DNA from: Chryseosolibacter sp039917935
GTDB taxonomy: Bacteria > Bacteroidota > Bacteroidia > Cytophagales > Cyclobacteriaceae
DNA: 17,328 bases
Assembly: GCA_039917935.1 (NCBI GenBank)
Contig: JBDSIM010000200.1
Span: forward strand, 1 to 17,328
Direction: 5' to 3'
Shown piece by piece: positions 1 to 8,141 of this stretch. A program made the translations under genes and the position numbers. The first letter of the stretch is position 1; each line of letters begins with the position of its first letter. A model generated the notes under the pieces. The model worked only from the letters and a program-made list of their open reading frames with translations. It was not told the DNA's origin and made no database searches.

Positions 1-1
1 G

Positions 2-499
2 ACTTTGCTTACAAAAAGTAATTTTGGTCACAGCACCCTTACCGTGAATGATTCTCTGCACAAGAATAATGGTTTTGTCCCGCTAACAAATTTTAAAGGC
101 GGAGAAAATCCTGAGGCGACCTTTGATATGTCAGCGGTCTTTGGCACAAGCATGAAAAGTGCAAGCCGGAGATTTTTAAAAGAAAACAATCATTCAATTT
201 TAATTGAGGATAAAATGCAATTAAGTGATGCTACTAAAAATATTACCTGGCAAATCATGACCACAGCGGATGTGGAAATTGTGAAAGGTGGCGTTGTTTT
301 AAAACAGGGTGGAAAAGAAATGAAATTGCAGAATCTATCACACCCTGAACTTACCTTTTCGGTGGTATCGCTAGATCCGCCACCTTTGGAACTTGACAGG
401 AAAATTGAGAACCTTAAGCGGATTGAAATGAGATTGCCTGCCTATTTATTTCCTGAGAAGCAGGGTGTCATACAGGTTCGCCTCATGGGTGCGGAGTAA
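2..499 (+). CDS. Heparinase II/III-like polysaccharide lyase, C-terminal part (5' end outside window)
   Basis: The reading frame is open from the left edge, so this is the tail of a longer gene; the TTG at 5 is only an internal codon. About 165 residues are visible. They match the C-terminal beta-sandwich domain of heparinase II/III-family proteins. An FGHSTLTVND motif sits at the start, as in the family's (F/L)NHSTLTVNG segment, followed by LHKNNGF. An A-x-R-R-F strand and a late 'W-x-(I/M)-x-T-x-A-D-V-E-I' strand follow, the latter describing the typical statement of uronate-polymer lyases that act on secreted or periplasmic substrates. The catalytic alpha/alpha-toroid would lie upstream and is not visible, so substrate (heparin-like, alginate or other) cannot be told. 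The next gene on the same strand is a broken Gfo/Idh/MocA oxidoreductase, a family often found in polysaccharide-use loci. The fold assignment is fairly sure; the activity is inferred. Confidence 0.75.
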   Translation, partial: TLLTKSNFGHSTLTVNDSLHKNNGFVPLTNFKGGENPEATFDMSAVFGTSMKSASRRFLKENNHSILIEDKMQLSDATKNITWQIMTTADVEIVKGGVVLKQGGKEMKLQNLSHPELTFSVVSLDPPPLELDRKIENLKRIEMRLPAYLFPEKQGVIQVRLMGAE

Positions 500-515
500 A
501 TCATTGAGAATAGTT

Positions 516-574
516 AAAGACTCCAATGTAAAGTTAAGTCTTTCAAAAAAGACATCTTGATATACATTTTTTTT
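516..574 (+). promoter_or_regulatory. Alternative short hairpins after the heparinase-like gene, then a T8 run
   Basis: AAAGACT at 516-522 can pair with AGTCTTT at 537-543. The same central arm, as GTCTTT at 538-543, can instead pair with AAAGAC at 548-553 across a CAAA loop. A run of eight T lies at 567-574. The stems are short and the T run is 13 bases past the second stem, so this is a poor intrinsic terminator. It may be a weak terminator or nothing. Confidence 0.2.
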
Positions 575-616
575 CAAACTAGGAGGCTACTGGCCAATCA
601 AACCAAATTATTATTC

Positions 617-670
617 ATGAAAAATAAATTATTGTTAACAGGATTAATAGTTTTTTTCTGTTTTGACTAA
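617..670 (+). pseudogene. Orphan signal-peptide start, cut off by a stop after 17 codons
   Basis: An ATG at 617 opens a 17-codon frame, MKNKLLLTGLIVFFCFD, ending at TAA 668-670. It has the form of a Sec signal peptide: two lysines, then a hydrophobic stretch LLLTGLIVFFCF. No mature protein follows. The frame stops 8 bases into the next reading frame, which carries the oxidoreductase remnant from 663. The simplest reading is that a secreted protein's start was joined out of frame to the back half of an oxidoreductase gene by deletion. Whether both pieces came from one gene or two cannot be told. A chance hydrophobic peptide in AT-rich sequence is also possible. Confidence 0.4.
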
Positions 671-1373
671 GCCTCATGGCTGGATGACCACGAATGAAAG
701 CGGAAGAGCCCCGAATAACTGGAATCCCTGGATCTGCTGGCATTGGGAACTTTGGATAGGCCCGAACACCGTTGATCGGCCCTTCAATCACCTGGTAGCC
801 CCATCGTTAGCGGATACTTTCTGGGCCAAATGGCGGGATTACCAAGATTTCGGGGGCGGATATATGACGGATTGGGGAGCGCACATGTTTGACATCGCCC
901 AATGGGGATTAGGCAGGGATCACAGCGGGCCTGTGGCTTTAATTCCTCCCGGTAAAGGCAAAGAGGAAGGATTGGTTTACCGTTATGAAAATGGTGTCGA
1001 AATGATCCACCAACCGGTTTCAGGAAAAAACTACTGTCATTTTATCGGTTCCGAAGGTGAAGTTTTTCTCGGTCGCGGTGAACTGCGCACTACTCCCGAA
1101 GCATTAAAGGACAAAATATTTGATAAACAAGATTATAAAATCCAGGTGTGTGATAACCATCACCAGGATTTTCTCAATGCCATACGAACACGCCTGGCAC
1201 CGATCTGTGATGTTGAAACCGGCCACCGTACGGCTACTGTCTGCAACATTGGAAACATCGCTTATAATCTGCAACGTCCCCTCTACTGGGATCCTGAAAA
1301 AGAGCGATTTAAGAAAGACGCTGACGCCAACAAACTCTTAAAACGGCGCATGAAAAAAGAGTGGCGCGTGTAG
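663..1373 (+). pseudogene. Gfo/Idh/MocA-family oxidoreductase, C-terminal half only (likely pseudogene)
   Basis: The frame is closed upstream by a TAG at 648-650 and the only start is a TTG at 663; it encodes 236 residues. It resembles the C-terminal alpha/beta substrate domain of Gfo/Idh/MocA oxidoreductases of the long (about 430-450 residue) Bacteroidota/Planctomycetes type. Visible marks are WELWIGP (family WDLWLGP), FWAKWRDYQDFGGG, MTDWGAHMFDIAQWGLG with the conserved histidine, GPVALIPP, and the closing 'CDVETGHRTATVCNIGNIA' segment near residues 182-201. The N-terminal Rossmann domain, with its GxGxxG NAD(P) site and EKP motif, is absent. Without it the protein could not bind cofactor as the family does. 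The sequence just upstream is an out-of-frame signal-peptide-like start at 617, so a deletion of the front half is likely. A domain-only functional protein is possible but less likely. The family call is strong; the pseudogene call is inference. Confidence 0.75.
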
Positions 1374-1483
1374 TGAATAGCCGGATGATCAGAGGGTAAA
1401 AAAAAACTACACTTTATCCTGCGCAATCCTCGCTTTGGAATCACTTCAGACCTTCGAACCTCGCAGCCAAAATCTAATCTAAC

Positions 1484-3430
1484 CTAACGTTTCAACCACG
1501 CTTCCCGCAGGGCTACCTGCTCAGGTGTGGCTTGAGGATTGGGTGAAAGCAAATGCGGTTGTACTATTTCAATCTTCCCTACAGGGGCAGTCAGTATGGT
1601 TTCTTTTTTATCGCCATTGGAATTTTTGCGAAGCACGAGGTAAGAAATGTCTTTACCCTCTTCCAACGTCAGCAATTGCCTTTGAATAAACGCTCCAAAT
1701 TCCGGACTTCCAATTTGGGGAATTTCTTCATTATTAATCTTTAACAGCACATCGCCCTGCTGAAAACCGAGCGCTTTTCCCATCGCATTAAGGTGTGCAA
1801 TAGTGGCTATCTGTAATTTGGGTATACTGTCCGCCTGGGCAATCCCAAGGTCAGGGCTATCAATTCCAATGCTCAGGTCTTCATACCGATGTTCTGCAGC
1901 ATAGGTCACGCCTATTTCGAGAAAGATCTCTTCAAAAGGAAGGGGCTCAATATCCTTGTGAAAAGGTTCTTCGCCTTTTGAAAATGGTTCCCGGCCTTTT
2001 ACGTAGCGCGTGAAAAACTCTCCGATTTCAGGATAGGTCATCCCGGTGATTTCGTTGAACAATTCATCATCCTTGAATGCTTTGTTCTTGCCATATTTTT
2101 TGGATAACTCAACCATCAATTGTTGCAGGCCGTATTTTCCTTCAGAGTGTTTCAGTAATTTAATGTCCAGGCATAAACCAATCAGCGCTCCTTTTTGATA
2201 AACGTTGTAATATTGATCGTGATATTTATCCAGGGTGAACTTACTGATTTCGGTAAATGAAACATCGTCTTTAAACTGGGAGGCTGATATCATTTTTTCC
2301 CGTAGAGTCTGCATATATTCATTGAGGTCAATCAACCCGTACTTAACCTGTACCAGGCCTGCGAAATATTCCGTTACACCTTCATACATCCAGAGATGTT
2401 GTGACATTTTGGGATCATTGAAATCGAAGTTTTCAATTTCTTCGGAATGTACGGTAAGCGGAGTGACGATGTGGAAAAATTCATGTGCCGCAAAATCCCT
2501 GAGCTGTTGATTCATTTGATCAATAGGCACTTCAGGCATGTAATAGAATGAAGAATAGGAATGTTCGAGAGCACCGTAGCTCAGCAATGGTTTGTCCGTA
2601 AAATAGAATATAAAAGCATATTTATTGACGGGCAGATCTCCCCCTAAAAATTCTTTCTGAGCCATGAGTACCTCACGAATGCTTTCAGCAATTTGTTTGG
2701 CGGTTATCTTTGCGTTAGGGGAGTAGGAGCCAATCAGAACTTCCGTGTTTGCCACTCTGATCACCGCGGTATCGGGTTTTGCATACATCAACGGTGAGTC
2801 TACCAACTGATCATAATCAGTGGCTTTGTAAACATCCATGAGACGGTTCAAGTCAGGGGAAGTTTTTTCAAGTTTTACGTTTTTCAGGGGAGATCCCGTC
2901 TGCACGGGTATAAGCCCTGTAGAACCATAAAGACCTTTTTCACGGATGACATTTAATTGAAAGCCTGTTTCTTTCATGCCATTGAAATAGCCAAAAAATC
3001 CACTCGAGTTAAGGACGAAATTTTTTCCAGCTTCGATATTAGTTCCCGCCGGCCAAAAAATTTCGGGACCCTCCATATCGGTATCCCAGCTGTCATCCAC
3101 CCAGTAAGATATTTTAGTGATTTTACCGGCATTTTTGATTTGCCATGAGTTCTCATCAATTTTTTCAACCGGAAGTTTTTTTCCTTTTTTATCCGTCGCG
3201 CGGAAATCAGAAACATACCTTCCGTAGTCAGCTATGGCATACGTTCCGGGGACGATTTTCGGAAGATAAAATATGATTTCCTGTTGATTTATAGAAGGGG
3301 GGATAAGTTCAACAAATACTTTATCGTCCACTACTTTGGTAAGGTCGACCGTGTATTGATATTGATTTGCCTGGCTGAATGTAGAAAACGAACCGGAAAG
3401 AACCCCTATTAGGGCGATTAAAAATCTCAT
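1484..3430 (-). CDS. Secreted M61-family peptidase (glycyl aminopeptidase type) with PDZ domain
   Basis: This 648-residue protein starts with a Sec signal peptide (residues 1-21, MRFLIALIGVLSGSFSTFSQA), so it is exported. Residues about 25-200 fit the M61 N-terminal beta domain. The zinc site is HEFFH at 316-320 (HExxH, gluzincin type). The likely third ligand is E350 in LWMYEGVTEYF, which matches the W-x-x-EGxTEY pattern of the family. A PDZ domain follows at about 525-615, with the carboxylate-loop region around GKALGFQQGDVLLKINN (551-567). The length is usual for bacterial M61 proteins. Before the PDZ there is a short repetitive stretch rich in E-P-F (about 481-500). Known M61 enzymes release N-terminal glycine or alanine from peptides; the real substrate here is unknown. 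It is divergent from the CoA-binding gene at 3518 and convergent with the broken oxidoreductase gene. The family call is secure. Confidence 0.9.
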   Translation of the reverse strand: MRFLIALIGVLSGSFSTFSQANQYQYTVDLTKVVDDKVFVELIPPSINQQEIIFYLPKIVPGTYAIADYGRYVSDFRATDKKGKKLPVEKIDENSWQIKNAGKITKISYWVDDSWDTDMEGPEIFWPAGTNIEAGKNFVLNSSGFFGYFNGMKETGFQLNVIREKGLYGSTGLIPVQTGSPLKNVKLEKTSPDLNRLMDVYKATDYDQLVDSPLMYAKPDTAVIRVANTEVLIGSYSPNAKITAKQIAESIREVLMAQKEFLGGDLPVNKYAFIFYFTDKPLLSYGALEHSYSSFYYMPEVPIDQMNQQLRDFAAHEFFHIVTPLTVHSEEIENFDFNDPKMSQHLWMYEGVTEYFAGLVQVKYGLIDLNEYMQTLREKMISASQFKDDVSFTEISKFTLDKYHDQYYNVYQKGALIGLCLDIKLLKHSEGKYGLQQLMVELSKKYGKNKAFKDDELFNEITGMTYPEIGEFFTRYVKGREPFSKGEEPFHKDIEPLPFEEIFLEIGVTYAAEHRYEDLSIGIDSPDLGIAQADSIPKLQIATIAHLNAMGKALGFQQGDVLLKINNEEIPQIGSPEFGAFIQRQLLTLEEGKDISYLVLRKNSNGDKKETILTAPVGKIEIVQPHLLSPNPQATPEQVALREAWLKR

Positions 3431-3517
3431 GCGTATAAAATTTTGGGAACCAAGTTAGTTTTATTTTGTTGGGATAGTAATCATTAAAGTAATAAGTAAG
3501 GATAAACAGGGCAAAAC

Positions 3518-3883
3518 GTGAAGAAAACGGTCATAATCGGCGCCACCACAAATCCAGGCAGATATGCTTACCTGGCCGCCCGTATGTTAACGGAATATAA
3601 TCATGAAATCGTTCCTGTAGGTGTCAAGGACGGAGCTGTTTTTGGTATTGATATCCTGGATATTTTTCAAAAGCCCGCTGTAAAAAATGTTCATACCGTG
3701 ACGCTGTATATTGGCCCGCAACGACAACCGGAACATTATGATTACATCCTCAGCCTAAAGCCAAAGCGGATTATTTTCAATCCGGGAACCGAAAACTCAG
3801 AGTTCATTAAAAGAGCTGAAGAGGCAGGGGTGGAAGCACTGGAAGCCTGCACGCTGGTAATGTTGCGAAGTCTTCAATATTGA
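3518..3883 (+). CDS. CoA-binding domain protein (CoA_binding_2, YccU-like)
   Basis: The gene encodes a single-domain 121-residue Rossmann protein starting at a GTG codon at 3518; no in-frame ATG lies close upstream. The N-terminus KKTVIIGATTNPGRYAYLAA holds the nucleotide-binding turn (GATTNPGRYA) typical of the CoA_binding_2 family. VTLYIGP (about 61-67), PKRIIFNPGTEN (about 83-94) and EALEACTLVML near the end match the family's later strands and its conserved cysteine. The proteins are cytoplasmic and are thought to bind coenzyme A or acyl-CoA; no reaction is established. It is divergently placed from the M61 gene (87 bases between). Its TGA stop (3881-3883) directly abuts the stop of the convergent gene on the minus strand. 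Confidence 0.85.
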   Translation: MKKTVIIGATTNPGRYAYLAARMLTEYNHEIVPVGVKDGAVFGIDILDIFQKPAVKNVHTVTLYIGPQRQPEHYDYILSLKPKRIIFNPGTENSEFIKRAEEAGVEALEACTLVMLRSLQY

Positions 3884-4342
3884 TTATTTTTTCAACACAG
3901 CCACCAGTACTATTTTCCAACTATTATCGGTTTTATCCTTTTCCAACACCCGTATTTCTGTTTGTTCAGGTCCTCTTACTCCATTGGTAACAAGGGTTTG
4001 TTTAAAGCGGGCATAGGCGCCATCTTTGTAAATGCGCAGGTCCTCCCACTTACGGTCAATATTGATGTTGCTGGGCTTTGAAGTAACAAAATAATCTGTG
4101 AAGCCTATTTCAATCGCTTTCCACCCCTCGTAATAATTGATGCCGGCGGTATCTGCATAAGACCAATAGGCATAGGGAACATGCGACCAGCTTTTGATCC
4201 AGTTTTGATAATCGGTGTTGAAATAAGCTTTTGTTTCCCTTTCAATCACGGCTTTGATAGCCTGTTCATCAGTCATTTTTTGAGCCAATACCGGGATGGA
4301 CAGTAAAAGTCCAACGGCCATTGAGATTACTGTATTTTTCAT
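3884..4342 (-). CDS. Secreted NTF2/SnoaL-like (DUF4440-type) protein
   Basis: This is a 152-residue protein with a Sec signal peptide (MKNTVISMAVGLLLSIPVLAQ, cleavage near residue 20-21). The mature part begins DEQAIKAVIERETKAYFNTDYQNW, the usual first helix of SnoaL/DUF4440-like NTF2 folds. It continues with W-x-x-x-P-Y-A-Y-W (about 51-59), GWKAIEIGF (about 73-81) and a final beta strand SWKIVLVAVL. The family holds small cone-shaped domains used as enzymes or ligand binders; no catalytic residues can be assigned, so function is unknown. The sequence is one domain long, as expected. A good TAnnTTTG element lies about 70 bases upstream (4413-4420). The stop codon abuts that of the CoA-binding gene with no spacer. 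Confidence 0.7.
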   Translation of the reverse strand: MKNTVISMAVGLLLSIPVLAQKMTDEQAIKAVIERETKAYFNTDYQNWIKSWSHVPYAYWSYADTAGINYYEGWKAIEIGFTDYFVTSKPSNINIDRKWEDLRIYKDGAYARFKQTLVTNGVRGPEQTEIRVLEKDKTDNSWKIVLVAVLKK

Positions 4343-4412
4343 GGCATTTGATTTTTTAGTAGAGATAAAGTAATGTACTTAAAATTCTTCTTTACTTCAA
4401 GATATTTCATCC

Positions 4413-4420
4413 CAAAAGTA
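4413..4420 (-). promoter_or_regulatory. Putative Bacteroidota -7 promoter element for the NTF2-like gene
   Basis: On the minus strand this reads TACTTTTG, an exact match to the Bacteroidota sigma-A -7 consensus TAnnTTTG. It lies about 70 bases before the ATG at 4342, giving a leader of roughly 60 bases. A TTG at the right -33 distance is not present (the nearest TTTG is about 24 bases upstream), so the call is tentative. Confidence 0.35.
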
Positions 4421-4472
4421 TTGCAAGGGAGGCACGGGAATCCGCAAACAAAAACGGCAAAATCCAATGATT

Positions 4473-5888
4473 TTAATTCGAAGGATCGGAATCTGAAATA
4501 TGGACAAAAACATTCCGGGCTCTTAGTTCCCAGACCCTGCGCTGAATAACTTCTATCGTTTTTCTATTCCAGGGATTGCTGACAAGGGAAAGGATCTTTA
4601 AATGCTTGAAATCAAAAAAAGCTTCTGGAATTTCTGATATAAAGTTATGGGATACATCCAGTTCCTCCAGGTTATCCAACTGGAGGATAGAATTGGGCAA
4701 ATGATTCAGATTATTATTATTAGCCCATATAAATCGCAGGCCAGTAATATTACCCAATGTCTCAGGTAGTTTATCCATGCGGTTGTCCCAGACATACAAA
4801 CCTTGCAGCGAAGAGAGGTCCTGAATGCTTTCTGGCAAGGATACCAATCGATTATGAGAAAGGTAAAGCATGGTAAGATTTTTCCAGCGACTAAACTTGG
4901 GTTCCACCCTTTCAATTTTATTGTAAAAAAGATCTATTTCACGCAAGGATTGTATTTGGTAAACGCCGGAAGGAATGGACTCCAGTTCATTGTGATAAAA
5001 GGATAATTGTTCCAGTTTAATTAACAACCCTATGGCGGGGTGAACACGGTAAATTTTATTGTAGTTGAAATTGAGTTTTCGCAGGTTGTGAAAATTTTGA
5101 ATAGAAGCGGGAACCTTTGTTATGTTATTGTGTTGCAGTCCAACCTTTTGCACATAGGGATGTCTTTTTATTTTCCTTCTTAGCGAGAGTCGGTTATGCT
5201 GAAGATTGAGCTCGCTTAATTTCGAATTATGGCGAGCCCCATTGGGGAAGCGTGTCAGCATATTTTCGGCGAGATCCAATGATTGGAGTTCAGGCCAAAG
5301 ACGAAAGGATTTGGGTAGTGTTTTTGGATTATTTGTCCGGATTAGCAATGTTTTAATTTGACGGTTTTTTTTCAATTTCAACGCGCCTGGTGATTGGTTG
5401 TTATAGATTTTGATTGCTTGGAGTTGAGTGAGTGAATTGAGCTCTTTGGGCAAACTTTTAAACCGCGTGTTTAAGAATTCCAGTGATTCCAGATTTTTAC
5501 ATTGAAGAATAACGGGCGGAAAAGATGTTTTTCCATAATTATGGATACTGACTTTTTTGACGGTCAGTAAATCCTTTACACGCGATAGACTGTCGAGAGA
5601 AATATGGTCCTTGCCCGGTGAATAAATTTTCCGGAAACCAATGATGGCTGCCTGACAGATATTCCAATGAACCGTCAACAGGCTATCTAATTTAGGTCCG
5701 TTAACGGGTGTGGAATTTTGCAGAATACTGATCTTCTGTTCGAGGGCTGCCAGGGCGAGGGAATCCTGTTTGGATTTGTAAATTCGGATAGAGGTGGGGT
5801 TGTGAAAGAATTTTGCCTGTGCATAGGTGGATACATTCTGCAGGCACATGGCAAATAAAAAAATGAAAGATGATTTTTTTAAAATCAT
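4473..5888 (-). CDS. Secreted leucine-rich-repeat protein
   Basis: This 471-residue protein has an N-terminal signal peptide (about residues 1-24, hydrophobic FIFLFAMCLQNVS, then ending TYAQA). Residues about 130-440 are a run of roughly a dozen leucine-rich repeats of about 23 residues, of the L-x-x-L-x-L-x-x-N-x-L-x-x-L/I-P type. Examples are LYLSHNRLVSLPESI (341-355) and LEELDVSHNFISEIPEAF (407-424). The N-terminal ~100 residues contain no repeat and no recognised domain. Such exported LRR proteins usually bind other proteins or cell-surface partners; there is no enzyme domain, membrane anchor or type IX sorting domain at the C-terminus, which ends at DSDPSN. The first repeats (about 160-200) are degenerate. 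It is divergent from gyrB with 149 bases between and is probably transcribed alone. The ligand is unknown. Confidence 0.85.
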   Translation of the reverse strand: MILKKSSFIFLFAMCLQNVSTYAQAKFFHNPTSIRIYKSKQDSLALAALEQKISILQNSTPVNGPKLDSLLTVHWNICQAAIIGFRKIYSPGKDHISLDSLSRVKDLLTVKKVSIHNYGKTSFPPVILQCKNLESLEFLNTRFKSLPKELNSLTQLQAIKIYNNQSPGALKLKKNRQIKTLLIRTNNPKTLPKSFRLWPELQSLDLAENMLTRFPNGARHNSKLSELNLQHNRLSLRRKIKRHPYVQKVGLQHNNITKVPASIQNFHNLRKLNFNYNKIYRVHPAIGLLIKLEQLSFYHNELESIPSGVYQIQSLREIDLFYNKIERVEPKFSRWKNLTMLYLSHNRLVSLPESIQDLSSLQGLYVWDNRMDKLPETLGNITGLRFIWANNNNLNHLPNSILQLDNLEELDVSHNFISEIPEAFFDFKHLKILSLVSNPWNRKTIEVIQRRVWELRARNVFVHISDSDPSN

Positions 5889-5918
5889 GTGCTCAACTTT
5901 TTGTGAAAGCGGACATTA

Positions 5919-5951
5919 AACTAAGAATTTAGTTAGTATTCTGCAATACTA
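5919..5951. promoter_or_regulatory. Two overlapping small inverted repeats in the LRR/gyrB divergent gap
   Basis: AACTAA-GAAT-TTAGTT spans 5919-5934 and TAGTATT-CTGC-AATACTA spans 5934-5951. Both are perfect stems with 4-base loops, sharing one base. They lie between two divergent genes, upstream of the predicted gyrB promoter. They may be operator sites or chance in AT-rich DNA. Confidence 0.25.
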
Positions 5952-5994
5952 TTTCAGGGCGTCAAAATATGTTCAATTTTTCGGAAGAAAAATG

Positions 5995-6024
5995 CTGATA
6001 GCGCGGCAAAAAAATGTATTTTTG
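5995..6024 (+). promoter_or_regulatory. Predicted gyrB promoter (Bacteroidota sigma-A type)
   Basis: TATTTTTG at 6017-6024 matches the -7 consensus TAnnTTTG exactly. CTG at 5995-5997 is one base off the -33 TTG and sits 19 bases upstream, the usual spacing. The predicted start of transcription lies around 6030, leaving a very short leader before the ATG at 6038, which fits Shine-Dalgarno-independent initiation in this phylum. Confidence 0.55.
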
Positions 6025-6037
6025 ACGGTTCTAATCC

Positions 6038-7999
6038 ATGCAAATGAGCGAAGTAAAAGACAAAGTCCCAGCTGGCTATTCGGCCAGTAATATTCAGGTT
6101 TTAGAGGGTTTGGAGGCAGTGCGGAAAAGACCTGCCATGTATATCGGGGATTTGGGTGTAAAAGGATTGCACCACCTTGTCTGGGAAGTAGTAGATAATT
6201 CCATCGACGAGGCTCTGGGAGGGTATTGTGACCTTATTCAGGTAGCCATCAATGAAGATAATTCCGTTACTGTAATCGATAACGGCCGGGGGATTCCTAC
6301 CGACATGCATGAAAAGGAACAGCGTTCTGCGCTCGAGGTAGTGATGACGGTTTTGCATGCCGGCGGGAAATTTGACAAAAATACCTATAAAGTTTCCGGT
6401 GGCTTGCACGGTGTCGGTGTTTCCTGTGTAAACGCCTTGTCAGAGGTGCTTCAAGCTACCATTTACCGGGAGGGAAAAATATTTGAACAGGAATATCAAA
6501 GAGGCGTCCCTCAGTATCCGGTTCGTGTTATCGGTGATTCTGACCTTCAGGGAACCACCGTGCATTTCAAACCCGACCGGCAAATATTTCTCGTGTGGGA
6601 ATATAATTACGAAACGATAGCGTCGCGTCTTCGCGAATTATCTTTTTTAAATCCGGGTATTCAGATAACCCTGAAAGATCTGAGAGAGAAGGATGAAAAA
6701 GGCGAACCGCGAAATGACATTTTTTTATCACAGGGTGGATTGAAGGAATTTGTTAACTACATTGATTCGACCCGCGAGAAACTCATCCCTGAGCCGATAT
6801 ATATTGAAAACGACAAGGGTTCTGTTCCTGTACAGGTAGCGTTAAGCTACAACACGTCCTTTACGGAAAACCTCGTTTCCTATGTGAATAATATCAATAC
6901 TCACGAAGGGGGTACTCACGTGGCGGGTTTCAGAAGAGCACTTACAAGGACTTTAAAAAATTATGCTGATAAGTCTGGCTTGCTGGAAAAAGCTAAACTG
7001 GAGATCAGCGGGGAGGATTTCAGGGAGGGACTAACGGCGGTAATTTCTATAAAGGTAGCGGAGCCTCAATTTGAAGGGCAGACAAAGACTAAGCTCGGTA
7101 ACTCGGATGTGATGGGAATAGTAGATCAATCCGTAGGCGAGGTATTGAACCATTATCTGGAGGAACATCCGCGCGAAGCTAAATTGATTGTGAACAAAGT
7201 AATTCTCGCGGCCCAGGCTCGTTATGCCGCGAAGAAGGCCCGTGAAATGGTTCAGCGCAAAAATGTTCTTTCAGGAACTGGACTGCCGGGTAAACTCGCT
7301 GACTGTTCGAGCACTGATCCCAGTATCTGTGAAGTTTACCTTGTTGAGGGAGATTCGGCAGGTGGTTCCGCGAAGCAAGGGAGGGATCGAAATTTCCAGG
7401 CGATACTTCCATTGAGGGGTAAAATCCTGAACGTCGAAAAAGCGCAGGAGCATAAAATTTATGACAACGAAGAGATCAAAAATATCATCACTGCGCTGGG
7501 CGTCAGCTTTGGTACAGTAGAGGATGACAAAGCTTTGAATATTAACAGGCTGCGATATCATAAAATTATCATCATGACCGATGCTGATGTAGATGGAAGT
7601 CACATCAGAACACTTATTCTCACTTTCTTTTTCAGATATATGAAGGATTTGATAGAACGCGGATTCGTCTACATTGCCCTGCCTCCGCTGTATCTGGTGA
7701 AAAAGGGAAAAGAAGAGCGCTATTGCTGGACCGAAGAGGAACGCGGCGCTATTGTCAGGGAACTGGCCGGTGGGAAGGAAGACTCCGTTCACGTGCAGCG
7801 ATACAAAGGCTTGGGGGAAATGAATCCTGAACAATTGTGGTCTACTACCATGGATCCGGCACGCCGGTCATTAAAACTTGTGAGTATTGAATCGGCCGCT
7901 GAAGCTGACCATTTATTTTCCATGTTGATGGGGGATGAAGTAGCTCCACGCCGTGAATTCATTGAAAAAAATGCGAAATATGCGAGAATTGATATTTAG
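6038..7999 (+). CDS. gyrB: DNA gyrase subunit B
   Basis: GyrB is the ATPase subunit that, with GyrA, introduces negative supercoils into DNA. All key parts are visible in 653 residues, the usual Bacteroidota length. The GHKL ATPase domain has E50 (WEVVDNSIDEA), DNGRGIP (81-87) and GGLHGVGV (121-128). The transducer domain has the ATP-contacting lysine in QTKTKLGN (348-355). The TOPRIM domain has VEGDSAGGSAKQGRDR (436-451) with E437, and MTDADVDGSHIRTL (513-526) with D515/D517 for magnesium. The C-terminal tail has QRYKGLGEMNPEQLW (587-601). This last motif and the overall form favour GyrB over ParE. ATG 6038 is followed by a second ATG at 6044; the first was kept because it sits just behind the promoter. 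There is no Shine-Dalgarno. ppk1 follows 142 bases later on the same strand. gyrA and dnaA are not in the window. Confidence 0.97.
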   Translation: MQMSEVKDKVPAGYSASNIQVLEGLEAVRKRPAMYIGDLGVKGLHHLVWEVVDNSIDEALGGYCDLIQVAINEDNSVTVIDNGRGIPTDMHEKEQRSALEVVMTVLHAGGKFDKNTYKVSGGLHGVGVSCVNALSEVLQATIYREGKIFEQEYQRGVPQYPVRVIGDSDLQGTTVHFKPDRQIFLVWEYNYETIASRLRELSFLNPGIQITLKDLREKDEKGEPRNDIFLSQGGLKEFVNYIDSTREKLIPEPIYIENDKGSVPVQVALSYNTSFTENLVSYVNNINTHEGGTHVAGFRRALTRTLKNYADKSGLLEKAKLEISGEDFREGLTAVISIKVAEPQFEGQTKTKLGNSDVMGIVDQSVGEVLNHYLEEHPREAKLIVNKVILAAQARYAAKKAREMVQRKNVLSGTGLPGKLADCSSTDPSICEVYLVEGDSAGGSAKQGRDRNFQAILPLRGKILNVEKAQEHKIYDNEEIKNIITALGVSFGTVEDDKALNINRLRYHKIIIMTDADVDGSHIRTLILTFFFRYMKDLIERGFVYIALPPLYLVKKGKEERYCWTEEERGAIVRELAGGKEDSVHVQRYKGLGEMNPEQLWSTTMDPARRSLKLVSIESAAEADHLFSMLMGDEVAPRREFIEKNAKYARIDI

Positions 8000-8141
8000 A
8001 ATTCTGCATTGAGGGCCAACTGTGAGTTCGCTCTTTTAAGTTGTTGTTATTTAAGCAAGTATGGCCACTCACCCCACAGCTCGTGCTAAAAGGTCTGGCA
8101 GAATTAAAAGCCAAACTTTTATTTAAAATAGTAGTTTTAAT

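Noticed and set aside
7271..7834. 187-codon minus-strand frame inside gyrB
   Set aside because: It is fully antisense to the conserved TOPRIM part of gyrB and shows no protein-family motif; it is a codon-bias shadow.
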